A stretch of DNA of 64,000 bases. Source: CALDTK01 sp965215115. Lineage in GTDB: Bacteria; Bacteroidota; Bacteroidia; Chitinophagales; Saprospiraceae. Below, in pieces: positions 1 through 8,137 of the stretch; position 1 is the stretch's first letter; each line of letters opens with the position of its first letter. The notes under the pieces were generated by a model. The model saw nothing but the letters and a program-made list of their open reading frames with translations. It was not told the DNA's origin and searched no databases. The position numbers and the translations under genes were made by a program. The stretch covers positions 4,960,001-5,024,000 of the forward strand of contig OZ244050.1 in assembly GCA_965215115.1 (NCBI GenBank), written 5' to 3'.

Positions 1-1443
1 TACGGCAAGACCAACGTCAAGTTCAAGTTCGTCTACGACGGCGACTTTTACGGGTGGGCCATCGATGACATCTACATTGGGTTGCTTCCAAACAATGAGG
101 TTAGCCTGAACGACGCATTCCTTGCGAAAGTCCCTAACTACGTGACCCCCCGGTCGCAGACCGCCGGGCAAAACATCTACTTCGTCACCGACGTACAGAA
201 CCGTGGCGCAAACCCGCAGGCACCGAAGGTGATCGTAAACATCCGCCGCCGCCTTACCGCGACGACGAGTGAGCTCTACTACACCGACAGCCTTCAGTAC
301 CCTACGATCCCGGCCGACTCCGTGCTCGAGAACAACGTGTTCGAGAAGTTCGTAGGCATGCCTAAGCAAGCGGGCCAGTACACCGTCACCTACGACGTAT
401 TAGTCCGCGGAGCCACCGACCCCGACGCCGACCTCGGCAACAACCGGGGCAGTTACACCTTCTTCGTCGAGGCGGGGGTCGATCCGGTGGACTACTGGAA
501 GACGCCAGCGTTCGGTGGCGGTTCTCGCCCAGGTGATGCCGATGGAAGCAACGATTATGAGTTGGGCAACATCTTCTATACGCCTAACATGGGGACAAAC
601 GGTATCCGTGTCGATACCGTGTTCGGTGGCGTCCTACCGCGTGACTTCGGGGACACCCCCGGCGAAACCTTCTACGAAATCCGTACTTACGGCTACAAGG
701 GAGACAAGAACAATGACGGTATGCCGAGCTTCGGTGACCCGGGTAGCGATGCGGAGATGATCCTCCTCGGGACTCGTTTCCTCACTATCCCGGCAAGGTT
801 CCCCAATCGCGATACGGCATTCCGTCTTGCACCGGGCGAGGACAACAACCTGAGGCCAGTCCCGGTCACGATCCCCGCCGGCCAAGGCTACATCGGGTAT
901 GCTGTCGGAATAAGCTTCGTCGCCTCTCAGGCGCAGGGCACCGCCCCTGATCGCTTCTTCCTCGGGACGAACTCCCAATTCGACGGCGGTGCCGCAGGGC
1001 TCGTGCGTGACTCGCTCGTACGCCGTGGCATTAAGCAGCGTGGCGAAGAGTACAACTCTTACGCTAACTTCCGGTCCGCGACACCTACCCCACGAACTAC
1101 GTACGATCCGTTCGGAGCGATCTCGTGGGCGATCAACACGAGGATTACCCTCCTCGACTCGACCTCGAACGTTAGCAACGAGCTGCTCGCCAACGAGTTT
1201 GCCCTCTCTCCAAACCCCGCCAGCACCGAAATCAATATGTCGTTCGACTTCGGCACCACGGGCAAGGTGACCTTCGTCGTCACGAATGGTTTGGGGCAGC
1301 AAGTCATGCACCTCAGCGAGCCCACGACTGCCGTCGGTCGCGTCACGATCCCCGTACAGTCTCTTAATCAAGGCGTCTACTTCGTCACTGCGAAAGCCGA
1401 AGACGGGGCAACGGCCACGAGGCGAGTCTTGATCCAGCGATAG
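1..1443 (+). CDS. T9SS cargo protein with type A sorting domain (5' partial)
   Basis: The frame is open from the first base, so the N-terminus and signal peptide lie outside the window; 480 residues are visible. It starts inside a jelly-roll/MAM-like domain (ending WAIDDIYI), continues into a CARDB-like beta domain (NIYFVTDVQNRGA) and ends in a T9SS type A C-terminal domain of about 75 residues (LSPNPASTE ... GVYFVTAKAEDG ... RRVLIQR). Such proteins cross the inner membrane by Sec and the outer membrane by T9SS. The next gene is a close paralogue with the same domain order, so this is a tandem duplication. No enzymatic motif is seen; an adhesive or surface structural role is inferred. Confidence 0.85.
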   Translation, partial: YGKTNVKFKFVYDGDFYGWAIDDIYIGLLPNNEVSLNDAFLAKVPNYVTPRSQTAGQNIYFVTDVQNRGANPQAPKVIVNIRRRLTATTSELYYTDSLQYPTIPADSVLENNVFEKFVGMPKQAGQYTVTYDVLVRGATDPDADLGNNRGSYTFFVEAGVDPVDYWKTPAFGGGSRPGDADGSNDYELGNIFYTPNMGTNGIRVDTVFGGVLPRDFGDTPGETFYEIRTYGYKGDKNNDGMPSFGDPGSDAEMILLGTRFLTIPARFPNRDTAFRLAPGEDNNLRPVPVTIPAGQGYIGYAVGISFVASQAQGTAPDRFFLGTNSQFDGGAAGLVRDSLVRRGIKQRGEEYNSYANFRSATPTPRTTYDPFGAISWAINTRITLLDSTSNVSNELLANEFALSPNPASTEINMSFDFGTTGKVTFVVTNGLGQQVMHLSEPTTAVGRVTIPVQSLNQGVYFVTAKAEDGATATRRVLIQR

Positions 1444-1487
1444 CGAGATACTAGTCCTCAATCGCCCTCTACCGGGCTACTACTTCC

Positions 1488-1525
1488 GAAGCCCCCGTCA
1501 CACCCTGTGTGGCGGGGGCTTCTCG
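1488..1525 (+). terminator. Rho-independent-like terminator of the first T9SS cargo gene
   Basis: A 16-bp hairpin (GAAGCCCCCGTCACAC paired with GTGTGGCGGGGGCTTC, one T-G wobble, CCT loop), 44 bases after the stop codon. The following TCGTTT is a weak T tract. Confidence 0.7.
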
Positions 1526-1648
1526 TTTCGGATACTTGCGCTCGGGTACGCGTACTGTGTTTGCACTTAAGGAGGCATTGAGTCGTCTCAAAGACTATGC
1601 GCGGGATACTATTGAACAATCCGACTGCGAGTTCACGTTATCGTCGCT

Positions 1649-1656
1649 TACCTTAT
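1649..1656 (+). promoter_or_regulatory. Candidate -7 box (TACCTTAT)
   Basis: Near-match to the Bacteroidota TAnnTTTG box, 9 bases before the ATG at 1666. It implies a 5' leader of only a few bases and supports that ATG over the one at 1597. Confidence 0.45.
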
Positions 1657-1665
1657 ACTAATTCC

Positions 1666-3840
1666 ATGATTAAGGTCTCTACCCTCCCCTACCTCTTTCT
1701 CGGTATGCTGTTCGCACTCGGCGGTACATCGTACGCGCAGTTAGCTCCCGAGGGACAACTCTCGCGCGAGTACAACGGTCCTCTTCCGAAAACCCGCACG
1801 GCCACCGGCTCTAGTACCGGTGGTCCGTCGGCGACCCCGCCCCCCGTAGCACCCGGCACTCCGCTCGCCGACACGCTTTATAGAGAGACCTTCACGGGGG
1901 GCCTCGGGGCCTGGCGTCGGACCAACGCCAACACCAGCCGCCCCCTCATTTGGATCCACCGCGACCCACGCACGGCTGCGCGCAGGGACACCCTCACCGG
2001 GGCCTACACCTACCTGCGGTTCGTCTCCCCGACCTCGGCCACGGGCTTCGCGATGATCAACTTCGATTCGCTCGACTCGGACGAAGGCGCTAACGCCGGC
2101 CTCGACGGACCGAACGTCGACCAGAGCCTCACCTCCCCCGTGATCGACCTCCGCAACTCCACCGAACAACTCAGTATTCAGTACTGGCAGATGCTGCGGT
2201 ACTGTTGTGCCCCGTCCGCCAACCCGGCGTTCGTCTCCTTCTCGAGCGATGGCGGCGCTACCTTCGCCGACGAGGTCCTCGTGTCGCCGACGCTGAACGT
2301 CAACAACTACTTCGGACCAATCACCCGGGACGCCCAAGGATTCGCCGTGAGTTCGGGCGAGCGAAACTTCGTCAGCATCCCGAAGAAGTACAACACCTCC
2401 AGCAACTTCGCCTTCCGTCTTCGCTACAGCGGGGGCTATTACGCCTGGGCCGTGGACGATATCATCATTACTGCCCTGCCGAACAATGAGCTGTCGCTAA
2501 ACCCCGACTTCATCGCGGTGGCGCCCAACTTCCGCACTCCCCGTTCACAGGTGGAGGGGCAGAACATCTACTTCGTTACCGATGTCCAGAACAACGGCGC
2601 CCTCGCACAGTCGCCGAGGGTCGTCGTGACGATCCGTCAACTGGGTCCCGCCGGCGCCAGTACGATCTACTACACCGATAGCCTCCAGTACCCGACCATC
2701 AATGCGGACGAGACCCTCGAAAACAATGTCTTCGAGAAGTTCACGCCCATGCCCTCCGAGGCCGGTCAGTACCGAGTGACCTACCAAGTGGTGAACAGGA
2801 GCAGCCAGGACCGGGACTTCCTCCCCGACAACAACACCACCGCCTACGACTTCTTCGTAAGCGCCTCGGACTCGCTCGTTCGGTACCATCGACTGCCCTT
2901 TCTGCGGGGGGCGTCCACCCCCGCCGAGACCGCGGGCTCCGGCGATTTCGAGCTCGGGAACATCTACTATACCCCAAACCTCGGGACGGAGGGCATGCGA
3001 CTCGACACGATCCGTGCCGGATACTTTCCGCAGGGATTCGGGGACAACAGCGGGGATGCTTTCTTCGAACTGCGCACCTACGGATACAAAGGTGACCTCA
3101 ACAAGGACGGAATCCCGAGCATCGGGACCGAGACACCGACCGCCGACGACGAACTAGTACTGCTCGGGACGCGGTTCTACACCATCGACCGCAATACTCC
3201 GGAATCCTTCACCACCCTCGTTGCCCTCCCGGGGGAGGATAAGGACCTAAATCCAACCAAAGTCATTATCCCGGGTAACCAGGGCTACATCGGGTACGCG
3301 GTAGGCATTAGCTACGTCCAGGCGCAGGCCCGTGGCACGAACGAGGATTTGCTCTTCATCGGTAACGACGGCCAGTTCGACGGAGGCGCGGCGCGCCTGG
3401 TGCGTGACTCGCTCAACCGGCGCCTGGGTCGCCCGCTCGGGGAGGAGTACGCTACTTACGGCAACTTCCGCTCGGCTGATCAGCCCGCCGTGGTCTTCGA
3501 TGCTTTCGGGGGGGCCGGATTTTTTCTAAACACCGACGTGACGTTCTTGGATGCGCTCGTACCCACCCGAGACGAACTCGTGGCGAGGGAGTTCCGGCTT
3601 TCGCCAAACCCCGCGAGTACCGAACTCCAAGTCGATTTCGACTTCGGCGATCGTGTCGGACGGATAGAATTCACCGTCACGAATGGCGTAAGTCAACAGG
3701 TCATGCACATCAACCAATCAGTAAGTGCGAACGGACGCGTCACGATTCCGGTAGCCTCGCTGAACCAGGGCGTTTACTTCGTCACCGCCACCGCCGCCGA
3801 CGGCGCCTCGACCACGCGGCGAGTCCTCATCCAGCGCTAA
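1666..3840 (+). CDS. T9SS cargo protein with type A sorting domain
   Basis: 724 residues. The ATG at 1666 is chosen because it gives a clean Sec signal peptide (MIKVSTLPYLFLGMLF..., cleavage after SYAQ); an in-frame ATG at 1597 would add 23 charged residues before it. Domain order: signal peptide, proline/threonine-rich linker (to about 65), jelly-roll domain (about 70-270, ending WAVDDIIITALPNNE), CARDB-like beta domain (NIYFVTDVQNNGA), a domain with EF-hand-like KGDLNKDGIPS, and a T9SS type A C-terminal domain (LSPNPASTE ... GVYFVTATAADG ... RRVLIQR). Paralogous over its whole visible length with the upstream gene. Predicted surface or secreted protein of unknown role. Confidence 0.85.
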   Translation: MIKVSTLPYLFLGMLFALGGTSYAQLAPEGQLSREYNGPLPKTRTATGSSTGGPSATPPPVAPGTPLADTLYRETFTGGLGAWRRTNANTSRPLIWIHRDPRTAARRDTLTGAYTYLRFVSPTSATGFAMINFDSLDSDEGANAGLDGPNVDQSLTSPVIDLRNSTEQLSIQYWQMLRYCCAPSANPAFVSFSSDGGATFADEVLVSPTLNVNNYFGPITRDAQGFAVSSGERNFVSIPKKYNTSSNFAFRLRYSGGYYAWAVDDIIITALPNNELSLNPDFIAVAPNFRTPRSQVEGQNIYFVTDVQNNGALAQSPRVVVTIRQLGPAGASTIYYTDSLQYPTINADETLENNVFEKFTPMPSEAGQYRVTYQVVNRSSQDRDFLPDNNTTAYDFFVSASDSLVRYHRLPFLRGASTPAETAGSGDFELGNIYYTPNLGTEGMRLDTIRAGYFPQGFGDNSGDAFFELRTYGYKGDLNKDGIPSIGTETPTADDELVLLGTRFYTIDRNTPESFTTLVALPGEDKDLNPTKVIIPGNQGYIGYAVGISYVQAQARGTNEDLLFIGNDGQFDGGAARLVRDSLNRRLGRPLGEEYATYGNFRSADQPAVVFDAFGGAGFFLNTDVTFLDALVPTRDELVAREFRLSPNPASTELQVDFDFGDRVGRIEFTVTNGVSQQVMHINQSVSANGRVTIPVASLNQGVYFVTATAADGASTTRRVLIQR

Positions 3841-3877
3841 GGCCGGGACTAAGCGCCCCGCCAGCTCGCCCCTCCAG

Positions 3878-3917
3878 GAACCCCTCTCCTTACGTAGTTT
3901 AGGAGAGGGGTTCTTTT
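3878..3917 (+). terminator. Intrinsic terminator
   Basis: Perfect 13-bp inverted repeat (3878-3890 with 3901-3913), 10-base loop, then a T5 tract within TTCTTTTTAT. It ends the plus-strand T9SS gene; the minus-strand side has no T tract, so it serves one direction. Confidence 0.85.
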
Positions 3918-3961
3918 TATGACTGCTAGTAGCCAGCGTCGCGCCCCACTCGCCCGCTACT

Positions 3962-4852
3962 TCATGCCTCGACGAATCGCACCCGCCCCCGCACCTGCGC
4001 CAGCCTCCACAAGTCCTCCTCGACCACCAAGCCAATCCGTGGGTACCCGCCCATCGTCGGACCGTCCACGAGACTCACGATGAGCTGCCCGCCCGGTAAG
4101 ACCTGCACCGTGCCCGGCAAGGTCGGTGAACTCCTAATCTCGAGGTCCGGGAAGGTCGGGAGCTCCGTCGCATCGAGCGCGTGCCGTAGTCTGATGCCTA
4201 CACGATCGCTCTGGGGGGCCACCGTGTAATCCATATGCACAAGTAGCTGGCCGGTACCGGCGGGGCCTTCGCGTCCTAGCCATTCGGCGAAGAGGTCCGC
4301 TTCCGGACCTGGGTAGAATCGGATCTGGCTTGGTCCACTCACGGCGGGCGTAGGCTGAGAAGAGACCACTTGTAGCGTAGTCATGACTGAGTGTACCAGT
4401 ACGCGCTGTCCTTTCTGGATGACACTTCCCGCAGGTCGGAACGCCGCGCCCAGCAAGACAGGTGATGTAGATCCCCGCCACCGTTCCACCGCCCACTGGC
4501 CCCCGATCGCCAGGTAGCCGTAGCGCCCCTCGGCAAAGTCGGCCACCGTGATGATCGCACCGGCGGCACAGGCTACCGTCCTGTCGAAGGCCAGCACCAC
4601 CCCGTCGATGTGCAGCGTCGCCCGCGCGCCCGTCCAGGCAAGGACGCAAGGCCCGTCGACGCTGAAGGTGGCGGTGGCCAGGCCGAACTCCAACAAGGGC
4701 GCGAAGTCCGCATTTCCCACGAGCCGATTGGCGAGGATCCCGGACGCTCGATCCGCCGGCCCGCCGAGCGGCAGCCCCGCCGCGCGCTGTCCCGGTCGGC
4801 CCTGATCCTGGATGGTGATCCGCCCGAAAGCCTTCAGGAACGTCACCGTCAT
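3962..4852 (-). CDS. pxpC: 5-oxoprolinase subunit C (biotin-dependent carboxylase-like, KipA family)
   Basis: 296 residues, full length for the family. With PxpA and PxpB it makes the ATP-dependent prokaryotic 5-oxoprolinase, which opens pyroglutamate to glutamate in the cytoplasm. Family signatures: FGRITIQDQGRPG near the N-terminus, GPADRAS, and VSLVDGPTMGGYPRIG near the C-terminus. Its ATG overlaps the pxpB stop (ATGA), so the two are translationally coupled. Last gene of a four-gene minus-strand operon (nramp-like, pxpA, pxpB, pxpC). Confidence 0.9.
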   Translation of the reverse strand: MTVTFLKAFGRITIQDQGRPGQRAAGLPLGGPADRASGILANRLVGNADFAPLLEFGLATATFSVDGPCVLAWTGARATLHIDGVVLAFDRTVACAAGAIITVADFAEGRYGYLAIGGQWAVERWRGSTSPVLLGAAFRPAGSVIQKGQRVLVHSVMTTLQVVSSQPTPAVSGPSQIRFYPGPEADLFAEWLGREGPAGTGQLLVHMDYTVAPQSDRVGIRLRHALDATELPTFPDLEIRSSPTLPGTVQVLPGGQLIVSLVDGPTMGGYPRIGLVVEEDLWRLAQVRGRVRFVEA

Positions 4853-5516
4853 CCTCGGTCACGCTGCACGAAAGAGACCTCGTCGCCGACCTCGAACACG
4901 CTGAGCTTACGGGCAGTTTCGTCGAGTAAGCTTGCGCATGTCGTGCCCAGCAGATGCCACCCGCCCGGGCTCGCGTGTGGGTAGACCGCCGTTTGGCCCT
5001 CGGCAATCGCGACGCTCCCCGGGGCCACTCGCACCCGCGGGATCGACCGGCGCGGGAGCCGTAACGCCGGCGCGAGTCCGCCCAGGTAGGCGAAGCCGGG
5101 CTGGAAGCCGATCGCATCGACGCGGTACTTGCCGGCTGTATGCAGACCGATGACTTCGGAGATCGACAGACCACAGGTTTTGGCGACAGCCGCCAAGTCA
5201 GGGCCGTCGTAGTCTACCTCGATGACGTGCTCGCGGGCGGTGGGTGTTGCAACAGCCGAGCTATCGCAAATCTCGCGGTACGCATCCCGGACGAAGGCCT
5301 CCACATTCGCGCGGGCGGCGGTCGAGCGCCAGGTGACGAGGAGTTCGTCGTAGGCCGGCACGACTTCGACAAAGATGGACGAACGCTCCAGCCGATCGCT
5401 AAGCCCTTGCATCAGCGCGAGCCGCTGGCCGTACCCTAGGTCGTCGCCCCGCCTTCATGCAGCAAGTTCAACAGAAATGCACGCGGGCCGTAGGGAGTCA
5501 GTATCAACCGCATCAT
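4849..5516 (-). pseudogene. pxpB: 5-oxoprolinase subunit B (KipI family), frameshifted near the N-terminus
   Basis: The uninterrupted frame begins at the ATG at 5412 (187 residues: ... FVEVVPAYDELLVTW ... PGFAYLGGLAPAL ... SPGGWHLLGTT), but the family starts about 35 residues earlier. The missing N-terminus (MMRLILTPYGPRAFLLN, matching the usual N-terminal motif) lies in another frame starting at 5516 and joins the main frame if one base is added to the C4 run (G4 in the gene) at 5447-5450. Restored length is 222 residues, normal for PxpB, and the restored ATG overlaps the restored pxpA stop as ATGATG. This is either a sequencing/assembly error at a homopolymer or a real inactivating shift. 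Confidence 0.75.
5178..5191 (+). repeat. TTTT-minihairpin repeat, copy 1
   Basis: Stem GGC/GCC, loop GACA. In pxpB, antisense to the mRNA. Confidence 0.85.
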
Positions 5517-5749
5517 TCGTCGTGGTGGTCCAAGGACCTCACCGCGATACCGTTCGCGGCGAATGCCCGTCGTATTTCCGTGACCGCTGCCAGCGCGTGG
5601 GGGCCGTCGCCGTGGACACAGATGCTGTCCACGGCCTCGTGTCCGCCGTCCCCGCGCCAGGGCTAGGGCCTGGCTACGCATTTCCGTTTCGTCGACGAGC
5701 AAGGCCCCGGGTTGGTTGCGGGGTGCGAGTCGTCCGTTGGGCAGGTAGC

Positions 5750-5763
5750 GCCTGTCGGCAAAA
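5750..5763 (-). repeat. TTTT-minihairpin repeat, copy 2
   Basis: Stem GCC/GGC, loop GACA. In pxpA, sense. Confidence 0.85.
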
Positions 5764-5848
5764 CCTTCGCTCCAGCAGGTGACCCCTTCCGCCGCGGCGA
5801 GGCCGTAGAGCCAGGAGTGTCGTTGGTGCAAGAGGGCGACGCGGTAGG

Positions 5849-5862
5849 TTTTGGCGAAAGCC
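5849..5862 (+). repeat. TTTT-minihairpin repeat, copy 3
   Basis: Stem GGC/GCC, loop GAAA (consensus). In pxpA, antisense, facing copy 2. Confidence 0.9.
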
Positions 5863-6256
5863 GTCAACACCTCCGCTGGCGTGCCCTCCTCGGCGCAGGC
5901 GTGGTACAGCGCCCCGTGCGGCTTGAGGTACGCGACCCTACCCCGCAGCCGGGCGGTGGCCTCGAAAAAGTGCTCGAGCTGCGCAGCGATCGTCTCCCGC
6001 AGGGCACGTTCGGTCATATCCAGGGCGTGGCGCCCGAAACTCGCGCGATCCGGATAGCCAGGGTGCGCGCCGATGGTCACGCCTCGCGCCACAGCCATGC
6101 CTATCGTGCGGACGGTAAGGGCCTCGCTACCGGCATGGGCGCCACAGCAAATGTTGGCGCTCGTGATACAGGCCATCAGCGCGGCGTCCGTCGCGGCGCC
6201 CTCCCCCAGGTCGGCGTTGAGGTCAATACGCTCGGACATTGGCGGAGGAGTTTGGC

Positions 6257-6270
6257 GCCGTTCGGCAAAA
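6257..6270 (-). repeat. TTTT-minihairpin repeat, copy 4
   Basis: Stem GCC/GGC, loop GAAC, the only loop not ending in A. Between the nramp-like gene and pxpA. Confidence 0.7.
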
Positions 6271-6271
6271 C

Positions 6272-7495
6272 CTAAAGTAGTCCATACAGTGTCTTGGCGG
6301 ATAGGATCAGGGTAAGCAGTAAGATGGCCCCCCCGAGGCCATTAGCGAACCAACCGTTGCGCCGTTCGCCCAGTAGCGCGCGATCGTTGGCGATCCAGAC
6401 GACGAAAGCCGCGATGATCGGCAGCAATAGACCGTTGGCCGCCTGGGCGAGCAAGATAAGCGCGACCGGGCGCGTGCCAAACAGCACTACGGCGAGCCCG
6501 AACGCCAGCACCGTCGCCCACGCCGCCGTGAAGGCACGTCCATCCGTGTCTCGCCAGCCGAAGAGGCCCGACAGCGCGTAGGCCGCGGCCAGGGGAGCGG
6601 TGAGCGCGCTGCTGAGCCCCGCGGCGAAATACCCGAAGCCGACCACGAACTTGGCGGCCGGCCCGAGGGCCGCGCGGAGGGGTTCGACCAAGTCGAGGGC
6701 CGACTGCGGCGCCGGCGCAGCTACCACGCCACCCGCCTCACCGAGTCCTCCGACCCCGGCGCCGGTCGTAGCGGCGGCGAGCACGGCGATCGCGAGCGTA
6801 ATGACGGAGCCGAGGGCGATCGACAGGTGGGTGTCCCAGCGCGCACGGCTCAACTGCGATCCGTCCGCGTAGTGATCCCGCGCCGTGGCGGCGTGCAGGA
6901 AGAGATTGTACGGCACCACCGTCGTGCCGATCAGACCGATCAACTGTAGCTCCGCGCCACTCGGCAGACGGTAGGGCACCAAGCCGAGCAACAGGGCCGC
7001 CCAGTCTACCGGCACGACGAACAGTGCCCCGAGGTAGACGAAGCTCATCGCCACCACCGCGAAGCTCAGCGCCAGCTTAATGCCCGTCTGCGCCCCGAAG
7101 TGCAGCAAGGCCGCGGCCAGGGCCCCGATCGCGAGGCACACCGCGACGCGCGGCAGCGGGTCCGGGAGCACGAGTTCCAGCCCGAGTACGGCACCCGTGA
7201 GGTTACCCCCTTCGTACGCCGCGTTCCCGACGAAGATCGCGAGCACGATCAGGGCCGCGGCCGCGTAGAAGAGCCAGGACCCCGCGAGGCGCACCCGGAT
7301 GGCCTGCCCGAGGTCGCGGCGCCCGACGACCCCGATCCGCATCGCCATCTCCTGCAGGACCATCGTCGCGATGGCCGAGGTGGCGATGCCCCACAGCAGC
7401 ACGTACCCGTAGGTAGCCCCGGCGAGGGTAGCCGTGGTGACGGTGCCCGGACCGATAAACGCTGCGGCGATGAGGGCCCCGGGTGCGATGCGCAT
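6272..7495 (-). CDS. NRAMP-family transporter with altered metal-site motifs
   Basis: 407 residues with about 11 hydrophobic segments. The first segment reads AAFIGPGTVTTATLAGATYGY, where metal-transporting NRAMPs have DPGN: here GPGT. The sixth-segment motif is TTVVPYNLFLHAAT instead of ATVMPHN. The direct metal ligands (Asp, Asn, Met) are therefore mostly missing. First gene of the pxp operon, 32 bases before pxpA. In Bacillus subtilis the NRAMP-like ycsG sits in the same place beside ycsF (pxpA) and kipI-kipA. A role in 5-oxoproline uptake rather than Mn/Fe import is inferred. Start ATG at 7495 lies 4 bases after a -7 box. Confidence 0.8.
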   Translation of the reverse strand: MRIAPGALIAAAFIGPGTVTTATLAGATYGYVLLWGIATSAIATMVLQEMAMRIGVVGRRDLGQAIRVRLAGSWLFYAAAALIVLAIFVGNAAYEGGNLTGAVLGLELVLPDPLPRVAVCLAIGALAAALLHFGAQTGIKLALSFAVVAMSFVYLGALFVVPVDWAALLLGLVPYRLPSGAELQLIGLIGTTVVPYNLFLHAATARDHYADGSQLSRARWDTHLSIALGSVITLAIAVLAAATTGAGVGGLGEAGGVVAAPAPQSALDLVEPLRAALGPAAKFVVGFGYFAAGLSSALTAPLAAAYALSGLFGWRDTDGRAFTAAWATVLAFGLAVVLFGTRPVALILLAQAANGLLLPIIAAFVVWIANDRALLGERRNGWFANGLGGAILLLTLILSAKTLYGLL

Positions 7496-7499
7496 GGGG

Positions 7500-7507
7500 T
7501 AAGGATA
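7500..7507 (-). promoter_or_regulatory. -7 box for the nramp-pxp operon (TATCCTTA)
   Basis: Ends 4 bases (CCCC) before the ATG at 7495, predicting a leaderless or near-leaderless transcript. Confidence 0.45.
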
Positions 7508-7552
7508 CAGCGAAAGTAGCGCTAGCCAGACCGCAGGGCCGCGCCGCGGCGA

Positions 7553-8122
7553 CTAGGCCCGCGAGATAGGGGTCACCCCCGCCGCCCCGGCGACGACCTC
7601 CCCGAGCGTCACGCCGAGGTCCCCGAAGTAAGGGTCGTCGTTGGCGGCTGCCTGGTAGAGGCTCAGTGGCGCGGCCAGCGTCAGCCACAGGTTGACCGGC
7701 ACCAACCCGGCCGCCACCTTCCCGTTGACACCGAGGGCGCGGTAGAAGGCCAGGTGGCACACGAGGAAGTCACTCACCGTCCAGGCGGCCGCCATCACCG
7801 GACTGCGCTCGTCGAAGTAGACCCTGGGGAAGGTGCTGTATAGCGCGGTGTGCACACCGAGGTAGGTGAGCAGTTCTGTGCGCCGTTTGTGCCCGGGCCT
7901 CAGGAGGAGGTGTTGCGCCGCGAGGGCCAGGCCGATCGTGCTCACCGTCCAGGCGATCGGGAAGACGTAGGCCGGGGGCGCCCAGGGGGGCTGCTTGAGG
8001 TCTTGGTACACTTCGTCGTCCTCGCGCCGCGTGGTCTTGCGGCGACGAAGTAAAGTCGGCAGCGCCATCGCGGCGCCGGCGATCGCGACGCTGACCAGTA
8101 GGGCGGTAGATCTTTTGGGCAT
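7553..8122 (-). CDS. TspO/MBR family membrane protein
   Basis: 189 residues, five hydrophobic segments after a short basic N-terminus. The family motif is clear: YQDLKQPPWAPPAYVFPIAWTV. TspO proteins bind tetrapyrroles and related ligands in the membrane and modulate stress or pigment responses. It follows glgE on the same strand (gap 15 bases) and may be cotranscribed with it. Function here is not shown by context. Confidence 0.85.
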   Translation of the reverse strand: MPKRSTALLVSVAIAGAAMALPTLLRRRKTTRREDDEVYQDLKQPPWAPPAYVFPIAWTVSTIGLALAAQHLLLRPGHKRRTELLTYLGVHTALYSTFPRVYFDERSPVMAAAWTVSDFLVCHLAFYRALGVNGKVAAGLVPVNLWLTLAAPLSLYQAAANDDPYFGDLGVTLGEVVAGAAGVTPISRA

Positions 8123-8137
8123 CCTGGGTAGCTGGGT

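Larger units (their letters stand above)
5513..6239 (-). pseudogene. pxpA: 5-oxoprolinase subunit A (LamB/YcsF family), frameshifted near the C-terminus
   Basis: Starts MSERIDLNADLGEG with the family motifs SANICCGAHAGS, IGAHPGYPD and YLKPHGALYH. After DETEMRSQALALARG the continuous frame runs into low-quality arginine-rich sequence to 5436. Removing one base from the C4 run (G4 in the gene) at 5650-5653 restores the family C-terminus (GHEAVDSICVHGDGPHAL ... RRAFAANGIAV) and a TGA ending at 5513, giving 241 residues, the usual size. The shift is opposite in sign to the one in pxpB. Together they argue for base-calling errors, but a decaying operon is possible. Confidence 0.75.

Noticed and set aside
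1569..1575. AAGGAGG as a ribosome-binding site for the second T9SS gene
   Set aside because: It is 90 bases from the preferred start and 21 from the poorer ATG at 1597, and the 16S end cannot pair with it.
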